A stretch of DNA of 64,000 bases, taken from contig NC_059077.1 in assembly GCF_020497125.1 (NCBI RefSeq), positions 34,547,340 through 34,611,339 on the forward strand, in the 5' to 3' direction. The position numbers and the translations under genes were made by a program. Each line of letters opens with the position of its first letter. Positions within the stretch are counted from its first letter, which is position 1. Shown piece after piece: positions 11,761-24,548 of the stretch. The notes under the pieces are model-generated. The model was not told the DNA's origin and did no database searches. It saw only the letters and a list, made by a program, of their open reading frames with translations. This stretch comes from Mauremys mutica (taxonomy: Eukaryota; Chordata; Testudines; Geoemydidae).

Positions 11761-13872
11761 GGGTACGTCTACACTACGGGACTATTCCAAATTTGCATAA
11801 ACCGGTTTTGTAAAACAGATTTTATAAAATCGATTGCGCGCGGCCACACTAAGCACATTAATTCGGTGGTGTGCGTCCACGGTCCGAGGCTAGCGTCAGC
11901 TTCTGGAGCGTTGCACTGTGGGTAGCTATTCCCTAGCTATCCCATAGTTCCCGCAGCCTCCCCCGCCCCTTGGAACTTCCGGGTTGAGATCCCAGTGCCT
12001 GATGGGCAAAAATCATTGTCGCAGGTGGTTCTGGGTAAATGTCGTTAGTCACTCCTTCCTCTGGGAAAGCAACGGCAGACAAGCATTTCGCGCCTTTTTC
12101 CCCTGGATTGCCCTGGCAGATGCCATAGCATGGCAATCATGGAGCTTGTTTTGCCTTTTGTGACTCTCACCGTATGTGTACTAGATGCCGCTCACAGAGG
12201 CGATTCAGCAGCACTACACAGAAGCATGCTTTTGCTTTTGCATGACAGCAGAGATGGTTACTAGCCATATTGCACCATCCAACCGTTCCATAAATTGGAA
12301 CTAAGATGATCATGGCTACCAGTCCTTTTGTACCATCTGCTGCTGTCATAAGTGCCCCTGGCTGCTCTTAGCCAGAGGCGCAAAAGCCAAAATTGGGAAT
12401 GACTCCCTGAGTCAATCCCTCCTTTTTGGTATCTAAAAATAGAATCAGTCCTGCCTAGAATATAGGCAAGTGTACTAGATAACCACTGTATCATAGAACC
12501 AGAGAGAACAGCTGCTCTGTGTCAGATCCTGCAGAAATTATGATCTGTATGCTATTCACAGGGGGCGCTCCTGTAACAACCCCACCTGTTGATTCTGTTC
12601 TTCCCCCAGCCTTTCTGGGCTACCGTAGCATTGTCCCCCCACTTGTGTGATGAAGTAATAAAGAATGCAGGAATAAGACATGGTGACTTGTTAGTGAGAA
12701 ATGAGTGGAAGGCAGCCTCCAGCTGCTATGATAGTCCAGACAGGACATTAAGCAGTGTGGAGGAGAGAAGCCCAGCATCCCTCTGCTAGTCCAGGGGCAA
12801 CTGAATCTTTTCTTTACACATGAAGGGTGGGGGCTGATGGAGCTCAGCCCCCTGTTGCTATGATGACGATGGTTACCAGCCATATTGCAACATCCACCAG
12901 AAAAAATTAGGGCCAGGCGCCCTTGATCGACCTGACGGATGCTAGTCAGCATGGTTACTGCCCCATGTGCCAATAGGCTGATGACGAGGACGGTTACCAG
13001 TCCTTTTGTACCATCAGCCACCCATGGCAGGGGGGGAGTGAGGATGTTGGTGTTGACGGCTGCAGCATCGTGTCTATCTGCAGCATTCAGTAAAGATAGG
13101 GTGACATGTAAAAGAGTCAGAGGATTGTTTTCCCTTTCGCTTCTGGGGGTGGGTGGGGGGGGTGAGTAGATTGCCAAGCTATGCCCTGACCCACCACGGA
13201 CACTGTGTTTGACCCTAGAAGCATTTGGAGCTCAGCCAAGAATGCAAATACTTTTCGGAGGCTGCAGGAACTGTGGGATAGCTTCAGTCCTCCAGTCCAT
13301 GAGCGTCCATTTGATTCTTTGGCTTTCCGTTACACTTGTCACGCTGCAGTGCGCTGAGTCCCTGCTATGGCGTCTGTCTGGAGATTTTTAAAAAAGGATT
13401 CTGAATTTCATCTTCTGTAACGGAGCGCTGATAGAACAGATTTGCCTGCCCTTACAGCGATCACATCCGCATGGTCCGTGCTGGAGCTCTTTTTTTATTT
13501 TGATTTCGGACTGCATCGCCACCCGTGCTGATCAGAGCTCCACGCTGGGCAAACAGGAAATATTCAAAAGTTCGCGGGGCTTTTCCTGTCTACCTGACCA
13601 CTGCATCCGAGTTCAGATTGCGGTCCAGAGCGGTCACTGGTGCACTGTGGGATACCGCCCGGAGGCCAATACCGTCGATCAGCGTCCACACTAACCCTAA
13701 TCCGATATGTTAATACCGATACTAGCGTTACTCCTCTCATTAGGGAGGAGTACAGAAACCGGTTTAAAGAGCCATTAAAATCGATATAAGGTGCCTCCTA
13801 GTGTGGACGGTTGTGGCGTTAAATCGGTTTTACGCTCCTAAAACCGGTTTAAACGCCTAGTGTAGACCAGGC
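11761..13872. mobile_element. Non-autonomous Harbinger-type element with AAACCGGTTT subterminal palindromes
   Basis: Ends are GGGTACGTCTACACTA and TAGTGTAGACCAGGC, with TTAA on both sides (11757-11760, 13873-13876). Palindromes AAACCGGTTT occur at about 11799, 13756 and 13841, and AAATCGGTTT at 13821. The right 300 bp (CAGGAAA..., GGGGCTTTTCCTGTCT, CTGATCAG, CCAGAGCGGTCA, GTGCACTGTGGGATA) resembles the left end of the intact Harbinger at 25754 read backwards. The interior is not coding in a recognised way. It has direct repeats (ATGGTTACYAGCCATATTGC at about 12255 and 12869; CCAGTCCTTTTGTACCATC at about 12320 and 12986). TTAA could also suggest piggyBac, but the ends and subterminal modules favour Harbinger. 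Confidence 0.75.
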
Positions 13873-14989
13873 TTAAAAGGGGAGACAGCATGGCAGACAG
13901 ACAGACAGACACACACACACACACCCCGTGTGTGTGAAGAGACTGTTTTGCCCCTTTAAGTACGCTGACCCCACTCTAAGTACACTGCCTTTTTAAGGAG
14001 ATCAGCAAGATGAGACAGCCCCTGCTTCCAGCAAGCTCCCTCCACCCTGAGCCCTGTCGTGTCCCCCGTTCCCCCCGGTCTATGGAAATGGGGTAAGCGA
14101 GAGGCAAGAGCAGGGGGGAGAGGGACACCCTGACATTAGCCTCCTTCTTCTCCTCCCCCCGCCCCGTAAGCAGGAGGCTCCCAGGAGCAGCTCCAAGGCA
14201 GAGGGCAGGAGCAGCACATGGCAGTGGGGGTAGGGACAGCTGAACTGCTGGCAACTGATAGCCTGCTGGACAGCTGCCGCACAGGGAACGTAGGGGAGTG
14301 GGGAGCTGGTAGGGGGGCTGCCGGTTCACCCTGGTTCCAAGCCCCCACCAGCTAGCTACAACGGGCTGCTCTTCCTGCAACCAGTGGACAAAGCAGGCGG
14401 CTGCCAAACCATGTTATAAGGGAGCATTGTGCAACTTTAAATGAGTATGTTCCCTAATTGATCAGCAACATAACAACGAAACAATGTTAACCAGGACGAC
14501 TTTAAGTAAGGAGTTACCGTACAGGCTGGGCTCTGCCAGGTCCAGCAGCCTCTAGTGGCAGCTGGCAGCACTGCAGCCCATTTCTGAGGGGGGAAAGGAA
14601 ATTCTGCACCCACAACATTAATTTCTGCAAAATTCTGCAGTGCGCAGTGGTGCAGAATTCCCCCAGGAGGATCACATAAAACAAAAGCTACTTGTCTTCC
14701 ATTTTGAAGCCACTCATGGCGTATCCTCACTCTACCTATCCACTCTTTCACTATCAAAATGTCAACTCCCGCCTCTGATCGGCCCACAATGCCAGCCTCC
14801 ATCACCTACTTGTTAAATTTTCAAACAAGCACCTTCACACTGTCTTCCATGCTGCCTTCACCCCAGGAGGAGCTCCTTGTAAACATTCACAAAGCTACAT
14901 CTTTCTCCTCCTTCAAATCCCTCCTTAAAACTCTGCTTAGCTGTGATGCTCCTGGTGCTGGTTTCCTTAGGATCTGCTGTTAGTTTGGA

Positions 14990-17900
14990 GCCTTCTGATA
15001 AATTCATAGAAATATGAATCATCTGAATCTTTAACCCCTCCTTGCTGTTTTCAAAATGTGAATGTTTTATCTTTGCTCAAATCCCTCTGTGGTCTTAGTG
15101 TGGGTAGCAGAATGTTGAAATGTCTTTCATCTGCTCTCTCTAGCATCATGTTTATTGTATAATGCAATACACACAGTTTTTTAAAATTGTTTTTGCAGCT
15201 CAGTTGTCATTTGGGAAACAAATCTCATAAATAGAAACCGAGATGTTGGAAGAATCATTGTGTACCCACCCACGCCTCCCCAGTCCACTGATGTTGCTAT
15301 CCCCTGAAAGTACTGAGTCCATCCCCAAAGATGTTTTTTCATCAGTGGCTGTGAACGCCATGAAGGAAATGGTGGGAGAAGGAAGGAAAAGGTGGAAGGA
15401 GGGAGACTGTTTTGAAGCTACATTGGAGTGGCATTGCCCTGAATCCAGGAGTCTTGCTCACTTCATTAACTAGACGTTAATGAGTCTATGTCAGAATACT
15501 ACAATGGGGAGATAAAGCAACTGCTCTACTATACCTCACTTGACTTTGCATTATGCAGCAGGTATTTTCTGTGCCTGTATAGCTTCCCCTAGATCTCTGG
15601 TACTCTGCTAACAACTATGGCATTATCTTTCCTCTTGGCCTCTGTGAATATAGCAATGCGGTAGCACATTAACGCATAGTCAGACGCCACAGGAATATTC
15701 TTATGAACAGCAACCTTGCCAAATTAAGCACGTAGGCCTGACCCAATTCCTGTGGACCATCCAGTCCACTATCTTACCTCTAACTGGGGCCAGTGCTAGA
15801 GGCTTCAGAGGAAGATGCAAGAAACCCTGCAGTGGGCAGATGTGGTGTAATTAGCCCTCCTGCCCCTGAAGGTCTCATTCAAATCCCCAACAGTCAGAGA
15901 TTGGCTCAGACCCTGAAACACAAGGTTTTACATAATTTATAGCATACAAGAGTGACATTAACAGAGCATTATTTAGGTTGCAAAGACAAACATTCGGAAG
16001 TTAGGGAATACCAGGTTTACAGTTGTCCATGCAGCCTTAATTCTGGTCCCTTGGGTCTCCATCCTGTGCACTGAAGAAGGCTGGGAACCTGTGGAAAAAT
16101 AGTATGTCATCATGTACATTAAGACTGTACCATAATGCACACCAGCAAAGGAAAGCACAAGTATTGAGGCCAGTTGGGAGCTATGGACACTATGGCTCAT
16201 TCTTCGGCAGAGGGGAAGGAGGGGGAAACTGATGTTAGCAGGATAACCAAAGGGCCTTGGAGGCTGGCTGCCACGCCAGGTTATACAATGCTTTGTTGTT
16301 GCTAATGCCCTCCTGAAAGGGTCTTTCTTTATGCTTTGTTTTTAAACATTGTTTAAAACCTTTAGAATTTAAACTCCCAGCAATAAACACTTAGACAAAC
16401 TCTTGCTAGATTCTCTTGGTTGACTTTGCCAGGTTACAGGATCTTTGCCAGAGGTACTCCAATCACAGACAACTATTTGGACTTGTTCTGAGTTACTTTG
16501 ACTGTAACTGAAAGTCCAGTCATTGTCCTCGCTAGACCCGCCTGCAGGGTCATTCTAATTATATCAACACTGAGTGTGTTGTTCTTGTCTTGTGTGGATC
16601 AAATTTTCTTTCCTCCACATCTGTCTGGGAATGAAGTAAGTGTCCTAGGAAAGTCAGAGGATGGCAAGAGGGTGGCATTTGTATCCAGGCATGAAAGGCA
16701 CGACATAAATACATAATGGAGGTTTGTTATAAGGAGAAAAAACCCATTGTCAGTATTACATGTTTCCTCAGAACAGAGTATTAGGAAAGCAGGGATCACA
16801 GGATAAGCAGACATAAGGCAGTTATTGGAAAAACCAGGGGCTGGAGTCGATCAGGCTGTCTCCCCCGCTGCCCCACTCTGATAAGGTGTCATTTTTATTA
16901 TCTCATTCCCACAGCCGGGTTTATATTTCTTATTTTGTTTTCCCCCCCTCTCTCCAATGAAAGCACAACACACACGCAGAAAACAAAATATGTTCAGTAG
17001 TGTCTGAGGCAAACCTGCAGTCTGATCTATGTTCAAGATAACATTTTGCAAGGCAATTTCACAAGCCAGCACCAAAAGGATTTGAGAGCTGCAAGAGTGC
17101 ACAAGGCAAAGGATACGTTATCTTTTCCATGGAGAGGCTTCCGTGGTGTTGATGCCTAAGGGTGGTCTGTTGGGTAGCTGTGACTGAGGTGAGCCCCTGG
17201 TCCTATGGTTTCAGTGCTGCCATGGGGCTGGGGTGTCAGAGGTGCTGTGCAGACACAGGGCTTCCATGCAAATGGCCACAACCGCCCATTGATAACCTTG
17301 GGTCCTGTATGGATCTCAGGAAGTGCCTGGGGATTTGGGGGCCAGTCCTGAAGACTTTCTACCTGCTAATGGAATCCCAGCTGCCAAAAGGGATCCTCAT
17401 GAGATCTTTGCCAAGATTTCCTCTCCCTGACTATACTACTTCCAATTTTGTCCCAGAACAGATTGGGCCATCCATCCCTAAAACGTCAAACCTCCAAATG
17501 TAGAACTCTAGCCCTGGGCTTTGAGGCAGTTTGACTTTGGCTTCAGTTCTGGGTCAACATATTGTGACTTGGGCCCATTTATAGTCCTGAGTTCAATTAA
17601 TTTGTTACCGCATGGGACAAGAAAGGAAGAGAGAATTTAAAAAAAAAATCAAGTGTGTTTGTTTATCGAGTCAGATTTTATAGAGAGCTCTTCCTTGATG
17701 GCAGCTGTCTGTCTCTCTTCATCCTATGGAACCAGCACCCTCTGGCAGGGAGGCTGACCCCTTTGGAGGAAGACTGCTCCAGCCCCACCTATAGCACATC
17801 AACTTGCCTCTCCATATGGAGAAAATGAGTAATATCACATGACAGGTGGGTCACATTTCTAACTCAGGCCTTTGGGGGTAGATAAGAGAAGCTGTGAAGG

Positions 17901-19046
17901 GAAGGGGAGAGGAGGCCTTAGGTCTTTTCAAGAGAAAGAAAGGAGACATCAGGTAGGAAATATACTGCTTGATAAGGAGCACAAGGGTGGTGTGAGCAGC
18001 ACTACATATAGACCCTTCTTAGCTCCCACGGATAAGGCCTGGACAGTGCAGAGCCAGTGCCACCAGCAAGCCTGGGGAATAGGGAACAAGTTGGCTAAAG
18101 ATTAAGCCACAGTTCTTTTTTACTTTTGAACTCTGTTAATAAACCAGACTTCTAGGGAGGGCTGTTAGAGGTATGAAAGCTTTTGAGTTATTGAGGAGTC
18201 CAAAGGAGAAACTGAGGCATCCGCGAGCGGGAACTTAGGCAGAGTAAAGCAGTGTGACACACACCTTCACAATAAGGGGGGCCCTAATTGACTAAGCAAC
18301 AATGTTTATCTCTTTTCAAATATTACACAACTCGAAAAATAGCTTTCCTTGTCTCACCGTAGTGAACTGGTGCTCTGAACCCTGAGTGAGGGGTTACTGC
18401 TCGGGAGGGGCTAAACTTCCATCACAGCTGGGTGCTGTCCTTTTACAAATGTTTCTTCTGGGCAGAGAAGGACCACTTCCATAGAGAGAGCAGGGTCCTC
18501 TTTCATTTATTCCACTTTTCTGGCTCTGACTGAGTTTCAAGGTCTACAAACCCCAAGTGAATGGCTGAAAGGATTACCGATCCTGAGATGGATGTAATTT
18601 CCATAGCTATGGTTTTGGGGTATGTCTGAAGTTTATTTTGTGTGTGTGCTGTTATACTGAGATGTTGGTAGCTGTCTGGTAAATGTCCTATTTGAGGGAT
18701 GGGCTGGCTGGCTTTGATCAATAGTCTTTATTTTATGATTTATTGGGGATCTGCTGCCTGGAAGGTTGTTAAATTCCACGAGTTCTTTCAATTTGATTAG
18801 TCTTTCTTAAAGTTTTCTTCTTTATTCACATTTAAGATTCCTTGGGAATCTGTAAGGAGCAAAGTGGTGTTTGCCTGTGGATTGCATTGCATTTCTGGAA
18901 AGAATTGTTCTTCTGGCAACACTGCTCATTTGATTATCTATCAGCCTTCTTTATTTCATCTACATTGTTCTCACACTTACGATGTGTTCTGTATTTTCGG
19001 CATGTTCTTTGTTGTGCTTTGATTGACTTGCGCAATGGTTAACACT
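14990..19046. other. No gene recognised; one old CR1-like fragment
   Basis: About 4 kb with small ORFs only. Apart from the fragment at about 15713-15930 I can name nothing. An A-rich run lies at about 17637-17650. Confidence 0.5.
15713..15930 (-). repeat. CR1/L3-like LINE 3' fragment
   Basis: The plus strand reads GACCATCCAGTCCACTATC, GGGGCCAGTGCTAGAGGCTT and GAAACCCTGCAGTGGGCAGA in order, the complement of the 3' untranslated part of amniote CR1/L3-type LINEs. Old and diverged. Confidence 0.55.
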
Positions 19047-19290
19047 GAGTCATAGAAATGTGGGGCTGGAAGAGTCCTTGAGAGGTCATCAAGTCCAGCC
19101 CCCTGCCCTGAGATAGGACCCAGTATATTTAGACCATCCTGAGAGGTGCTTGTCCAGTCTTTCATAAAAACCTCTAGTGATGAGGATTTCACAGCCTGCC
19201 TTGGAAGCCTATTCCTGACCTTAACTACCCTTATAAGTAGAAAGATATTAGGGGAAAAAACTAACCTAAAATTCTGTTCCTAGCAGTGCA
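19047..19290 (-). mobile_element. CR1 LINE 3' end fragment
   Basis: The plus strand begins TCATAGAAATGTGGGGCTGG, passes through GGTCATCAAGTCCAGCCCCC and AACTACCCTTATAAG, then becomes unclear. This is the reverse complement of the CR1 3' end, which closes with CCCTTCCA...TCTATGA. It is 5'-truncated as most CR1 copies are. Confidence 0.72.
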
Positions 19291-20199
19291 TTATTCTGTG
19301 TACAGTAGGTAAAGCACTGAGATGAAGTCTGAATTGTGGCATGTCCCAGGGAATCTAAATCCTCTGTTCAGGTGCACACAGGAATTCCCATAACAGTGGC
19401 ACGAAAAGAGAGAGAACATGCCCAAGGAGCTAATACTTGCTGTTCTTAGTTCCCATTATACACTGGCCATTTTGACTTTCAAATTTGTGGGCTAAACCCC
19501 AGGGTTCAAATCTTCCACCACCTCCTTCTGTCCAACTCATCCCTTCAGGTTTGATTTACTCATTGTTCTCTTGCAGAAATGTTGTTGTTTCCCAGTTGAC
19601 CTTATTTGGGAAAAAAATCTTGAAGACGCTTTTTTTTTTTCTGCATGTGAAAAACTAACCCTTTCATGCAGCAAATGCCTCCCTTTAAAGCCTGTGCTAT
19701 AAATAAGTGATGGTTTAAACCACAGAGCTGTGGGTTAAAGAAAAAGTTACATGACTGACCCTCTCAATGAATCAAGTGTATGTTTTTTTGGGGAGGAGGG
19801 AGCTGCCTTTGAAACTGCTTTATAAATAGCATTGTCACGCTTTGTATGATACACAGGGTAGCACCTCAGTTAAATACTCCCAGAGACTTCTTCCCTGTGT
19901 GCAGATGGTAGGGGGAAAAAAAGACAAATGAGAAGAAATGCTTTTATAAAAAAGGTTTTACATGAGAGGGGATGGGGAATCATTTAGAAAGTTGAAGCCA
20001 TTTTAGACACAGTTTTAACAAATAAAACACACAGGTCTCCACTTACTGCTGGCATAAAGTGGAAGTAAAAACTTCTTCAGTGGCCTGTTAAGTTTATTTG
20101 TCTAGCACTTAAGAACGCTCTGCAATAGAGTAGGCACCTTAAAGCCTAAAAGATGTGCTCTTATCAGCTACAAGTTAGTGGGCATAAGAATGTTCATAG

Positions 20200-20290
20200 G
20201 GAGATGATGAAATTCTTCAGCCCATGTTATGCAGAAGGTCAGGTGTAATGGTCTCTTCTGGCCTTACAAACTAGGAAGCCTATGATGAGG
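20200..20290 (+). repeat. CR1-like 3' tail fragment
   Basis: The words AATTCTTCAGCCCATGTTAT, GAAGGTCAGGTGTAATGGTC and TCTTCTGGCCTTACAAACTA follow the pattern of a plus-strand CR1 tail (GGTCAGACTAGATGAT..GGTCCCTTCTGGCCTT). Confidence 0.5.
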
Positions 20291-23200
20291 AATCATAAAA
20301 AGAGTCACTTCATAGTAAGATAAGTGAGTTAAGGTTTTCATGCGTTTCATGTCAGCCTTCCACAAAGGGCCTTAAAGTTAGTGGCTCAGCAGGTAACCTC
20401 CTCAGGCTCCATAATAGCTGCCCTACAACATGGTCAATACAGAACAAGGATGACATTGGTCATTGGTGGGGAGGGAGTAATTTAAAATTAAGTGTTCCAA
20501 ATGTAAGAAGCTGTGATCTCAAACATAGCTGAATGTGCATTTAGCAGAGAGATGGATTAGATAACTAGGAAGGTGTTTTCCTTTTCTGATTGTGACAGAC
20601 TGAGCAGCAGAGATGCCATGTAACTGAGAACTTGGTTTCAGCTTCCTTGAGCTATATTGTTTTGCTAGTAATACCTATCTATGTTCAAAGCTCTAAATTT
20701 GTACATAGAAGTAGGTTGTCTCATTGCCTTTCCTAAGGGGGGGGGGAGAAGAGGCTGGGTGAGGAAGATCAATCTACTCCTTGGTCTTAACGCTATGCAA
20801 CGTTATAGAATCATTGTTGTTTCCTCCTAGCCATATGAGCTCTAAAGTAAATTGAATCCCACTTATAGCGCTAAACCTTTCTTACATAGACTTCAGTCGG
20901 GCAAGAATCTGTAATAATTTAGGGTCATTTCATCCCCTCCATGAGGAAAGCCCCTGGGAGGGGAAAAAGGACTAAAAAATCCTGAAAAGTGAAGCTTTCA
21001 GAATTACTATTATTCCAACAGGTAGGAGAATCTGCAGAAGCAGCTGAAGCAGGAACTGCTGTGCTGCACTGGAGGAGTAAAATGGGGCCACCCTCCCAGC
21101 CCCAGAACTATGCAAGGGAGACCCACACAATGGAAACTAGGACCCAGCTGGTGCCTCCCCTCCCCACAGCCATGTGGCCTTGGAGGAAAAAAAACTGCAG
21201 AGAAGAACCAGTCTGAGACTCCAGCTGGTAGTAGCAGAAATAGCCAAAGCAGGAGCCTTTGGACATTCAAAGAACTTTCTTCTGTTGTGACTGGACTTTC
21301 TCTACTCCTGTGCTAATTGGCTCAACCCTCTCTCTCCCTCAACCTCTTCACCTCAGCTTCACAGGACACTTGCCTGTTACCCTCCTCTTCCTTGCCATGT
21401 TCCCCTTACCCTCTTCCCTTCAATGTCCCCCTCCCCTATGAAACTTAGCCCCTCGTAACTAAACCCGGGTTTTTTAAAGTATGTACAGATAGATTCCAAA
21501 TGTAGGGATCATCCACTAGGAGAGCACCATGCTGCACTGTTTCTGGGTTCATACTCCCCACTGGTTTTCACGCTGCTGTGCCCATGCTCTTCCCATGCAG
21601 GGTAGAAGGTAGGTGCCAGGGGAAGCTAATATTGCTCTGACCATACAGCTAGCTTTTCCAGCAGTGTTTCCACTAGGCTTGGAGGGAAGAATGACATGTG
21701 GAGTAGCTGTTTGTCTTACCAGCCATGCCTCTCAAATCATGCAGAAACTCTGTTTTTGGGTCTCTCACAGGGCTCTGGATAAGGGAGGACTGTGCAAAGT
21801 CTGTTCTATTTCTCACCACTTCTGACTTTTCCACTGATGTTGGGGACCTTTCTCCTTTTTGCTCCTCTCTTTGCCATTCATTGCCAGGAACATCTCTTGG
21901 GTGTCAGGTCCCTCTTGGACTCATGAAGTTCTTAAGAACATAAGACCTGTTAGGCATAGAAAATCAGTGGGCTCAGACTAGCCTGACCTGATCAGTCTTA
22001 TCTCCTGATTTGAGATTCTCAGGTGACAGCAGTTCTTGCAGGTAGCAGTTATTTTTGACTCTCACTGATCTCCACTGTAACACTGTCAAATTGTGGTGGG
22101 TTGTTATGCAGCCACTTTTCCATCCTTTCTCTTCCGTGTTTCAGAAGTGTGGGTCCCTTTCTAAGGAACCGTGGGAGCCTGTCCTATCTCTTCATGTTGT
22201 TGAATGATGTATTTTTATGGGAGACTAGAGCTTGAGCCCTTCACTCCAGATATCATGGCCAGTCCTATTCTTCCTTTAGGCTAAGAGTAACAACCAACTT
22301 CCTGCATTGTGATGCCATTCCAGGCAGTGCTTCCTGCTTTTACTTTCAGGCATATATACGAGTTAGAATAGAAGCAGTGCACTGTTGAGAGGATGAGCAC
22401 TTTATAGGAAGTAATTAATCTTCTTGCGCAGAATTGCAATATCCCCATAAGAAAAATATCTGTAATGGTTAAATGCTTGGCCAATGAATACAGCTCACAC
22501 TGGGTTAATAAGCAGACCTGGAAGATTATAACTAAAATCAGATTTCACAGAACTTGAGCCCTTTAATATACATGAGGCTTCTAAATTTCGCTTATTGGTA
22601 ATGCTGCCTCTTTAGGTTCTCTGGAGCTTTCCTATCACCTCCCCGCAAGTTCTTTCCTTTATGGGTTCCCACAATGAAATCTAGTGTGTGTCATTTCCCC
22701 ATTCAGTCCTGAGTTGACTGGCTGAACAACCTTTACCTTCCCCTTCTCAATCTATAGTGAGACTTGTTTGACTTTCTCCGCTATGGTAAGACTGCAGTTG
22801 CTATGCAACTAGCGAGGGCTCTCACCATCTGCCTTCTATGAGCTGCTGAGCACTTCCTGCACTGCATCTCAGTGGGAGCCAAGTCAAGCAACTTGCAGGA
22901 TCGGGGACAAAAGGGCTCAGTCATGAGCCATCTTTCATACCTGTGCAGGGGTGTAAAGACTGAGAAGATTCCAGTGGCTTCCTCCTACTCCATTACTTGG
23001 GTTATCATCTTTGCTGGAGCATGGGGGTGGGGGGAAGAACAGCTACCACCAAGTTCCTCCCCCCCTCCATTGCAGATAGGCAGGCAGGGGTCAGGAATCC
23101 CCAACACACCAGCTGGAGCCAGCACATTGCAGGAAATAAGCCACACTAGCAGAAAGCCTGGAGAATCTTATTTTCCCTATGGAGTGAGATGGGAGCATAA

Positions 23201-23558
23201 GACAGACTCAGAGTCACAGTCTAGTTCATGTCCTACTCCTGGGGAAGAACTGTGCTGCCCCTCATTTCAGTTGGCTGGTAGGGTTACAGTCCAGACTACA
23301 GAGTGTCTGATCAGTTTTCTCTATCTTGGTTTGTACAACCTGCTCTCTAGCTTAGCTTTTAACTTTCTTTCTGTGTTCTCCTGACTGTCAGCAAAGCGGT
23401 TTGCACAGTTCCACTTTGCAGGAAGGGGATACCCACCACATCCTGAATCTATTCCAACCCATTGTTCTTCTTTGCTACTGATAGGGCGGATATCCGGTTA
23501 CACAAAATCAGGAAAGTGCAGCTGCAGAGTGGCTAAACTTTTGACTATGTTTTTGCAC

Positions 23559-23714
23559 TGAGATAGCTATCCTGATGTAAAATCCTACTGGAGACAAGGC
23601 AGGGGTAGTATTTACTATTTCCTCCCCATATCTGGGGTTTACATTGACTAGCTACTCTGAGGTAAAAATTAGTGGCTTGTCTCCAAAGAATTTTACATCA
23701 AGTTAGCAATCTCA
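23559..23714. repeat. Foldback MITE
   Basis: Arm 23559-23600 (TGAGATAGCTATCCTGATGT... ending GGAGACAAGGC) pairs with 23675-23714 (GCTTGTCTCC... ending AGTTAGCAATCTCA) read on the other strand. Both arms carry GATGTAAAAT and GGAGACAAG. It is a small palindromic, non-coding element. No clear target duplication is visible. Confidence 0.6.
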
Positions 23715-24548
23715 GAGGGGAAAAAACCATTCTCTTGCAATGAAGACGGCCTTTAAGAGAAAATATAATTGTCATTGATTTAAATGGTATTTTGTTTGAC
23801 AGCCCCATCCTGTCTTGCATAAAGGATGCAAATCAAGCTGATTTTTTTTTAAGTTGTGCAGTGATTTTGTGATTAGTGATGGGTGGTCCAGAAGTGATGA
23901 CCAGGTTGATTCTTAGCTCAGATCTTGATCCCAAATCTTTCTCTGTAGGTTAGGGGAAAAAATTCTGGCTCTAAGTGGGCCTGCTACCTGTGATGAAGTG
24001 AATAGGATCTCAGCTGGGCTGAAAGTTGTATTTAGGCTTGCTATTGTCTTGTGATTATAGCAGCTAGACAGAGTTCAGCAGACTGAGTATCAGAACCAGA
24101 CTTGTACAATTGTGTTTTTTGTATGTAGGGAGGGGGGAACCTGTTGGGAAATCAGGGAGAGGTTCTGGCAGTAGCTCACTATGGACCTAAATAAAAACCA
24201 CAATGCTGAGGACTTACTCCACTCTATTTAGAATCTTATATTGCACCCACTACCATGAAATCTTAATGCATCATTCCTGTACTGGAGTCTGAAATATGGC
24301 AGAACCTGAAACTTTTCTAAGTTTTAGATGTCTGACTTTCTAAGTCTGCCTGTTAGAGTTTTGAGATGTTAATTCAAATCCACAGCCTGCATTCAGAGTC
24401 TGGGTTTTGGATCAGACCAGCTGGGCTAGGAAGAAGGGAGGGAAAATAATGAATTTGTGAATAAAGAGGTCATAGAGTTCAGATCAGCCTTCAAATATCT
24501 CTATATTTATCTGAAATGAACCTACTGAAGTTTGTCGTGGCCCATAAC

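Larger units (their letters stand above)
11251..14519. mobile_element. Tigger/mariner-like element, hosting a Harbinger-type element
   Basis: The left end reads CAATAACTCCTCACTTAA and the right end reads TTAAGTAAGGAGTTACCG. Both abut TA (11249-11250 and 14520-14521). Internal TIR similarity continues (GTTTTAGTCATGTT against AACATAACAACGAAACAATG). No transposase frame is visible in the 1.1 kb left after removing the inner element. It contains a compound microsatellite (11400-11581) and the 2.1 kb element at 11761. Confidence 0.75.
10702..14670. mobile_element. hAT-type transposon interrupted by later insertions
   Basis: The left end reads ACTCCTGGGGACATTCTGC and the right end reads GCAGAATTCCCCCAGGAGG, inverted complements with drift. 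Flanks are ATCACATT (10694-10701) and ATCACATA (14671-14678), 7 of 8 matching, as for an 8 bp hAT duplication. Subterminal AATTCTGCA words recur on both sides. It lies in the L2 LINE frame, and removing it with one duplication restores that frame. No hAT transposase is visible. A Tigger-like element sits inside it. Confidence 0.78.
10510..14985 (+). pseudogene. L2-like LINE reverse transcriptase C-terminus, split by nested transposons
   Basis: The translation of 10516-10700 contains ELNYCNILLCSLEK, SVQNAVAKIIL and HVIPLFESIHWFPLLYHI. This is the L2-type tail pattern (dYCN-LL, vQNaAArl, H-tPll-slHWLPv--RI). After the insertion (10702-14670) the frame resumes with KQKLLVFHFEATHGVSSLYL and ends near 14945 with SFSSFKSLLKTLL, as in the SFKs-LKT-L end of such LINEs. 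Residues upstream of the tail are missing, so it is 5'-truncated. It was the target of the nest described below. Confidence 0.75.
19291..24540. other. No gene recognised; small repeats only
   Basis: About 5.2 kb without supported genes. It holds a CR1 tail at 20200-20290, a foldback MITE at 23559-23714, a G run near 20740 and poly(T) at about 19631. The 170-codon ORF at 22872-23384 has no domain and no neighbour that supports it. Confidence 0.5.

Noticed and set aside
12620..13177. 185-codon minus ORF in the 11761 element
   Set aside because: It contains text repeated in another frame of the same element (ADGTKGLV at two places), owing to internal DNA repeats, and no recognisable domain. It is treated as non-coding interior, although foreign origin is open.
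11761..13872. piggyBac element, from the TTAA flanks
   Set aside because: The ends and subterminal modules match the Harbinger in this window. TTAA can contain a TTA or TAA Harbinger target.
22872..23384. 170-codon plus ORF
   Set aside because: No domain, no splice context, no repeat of the frame elsewhere, ordinary base composition. An ORF of this size is plausible by chance.
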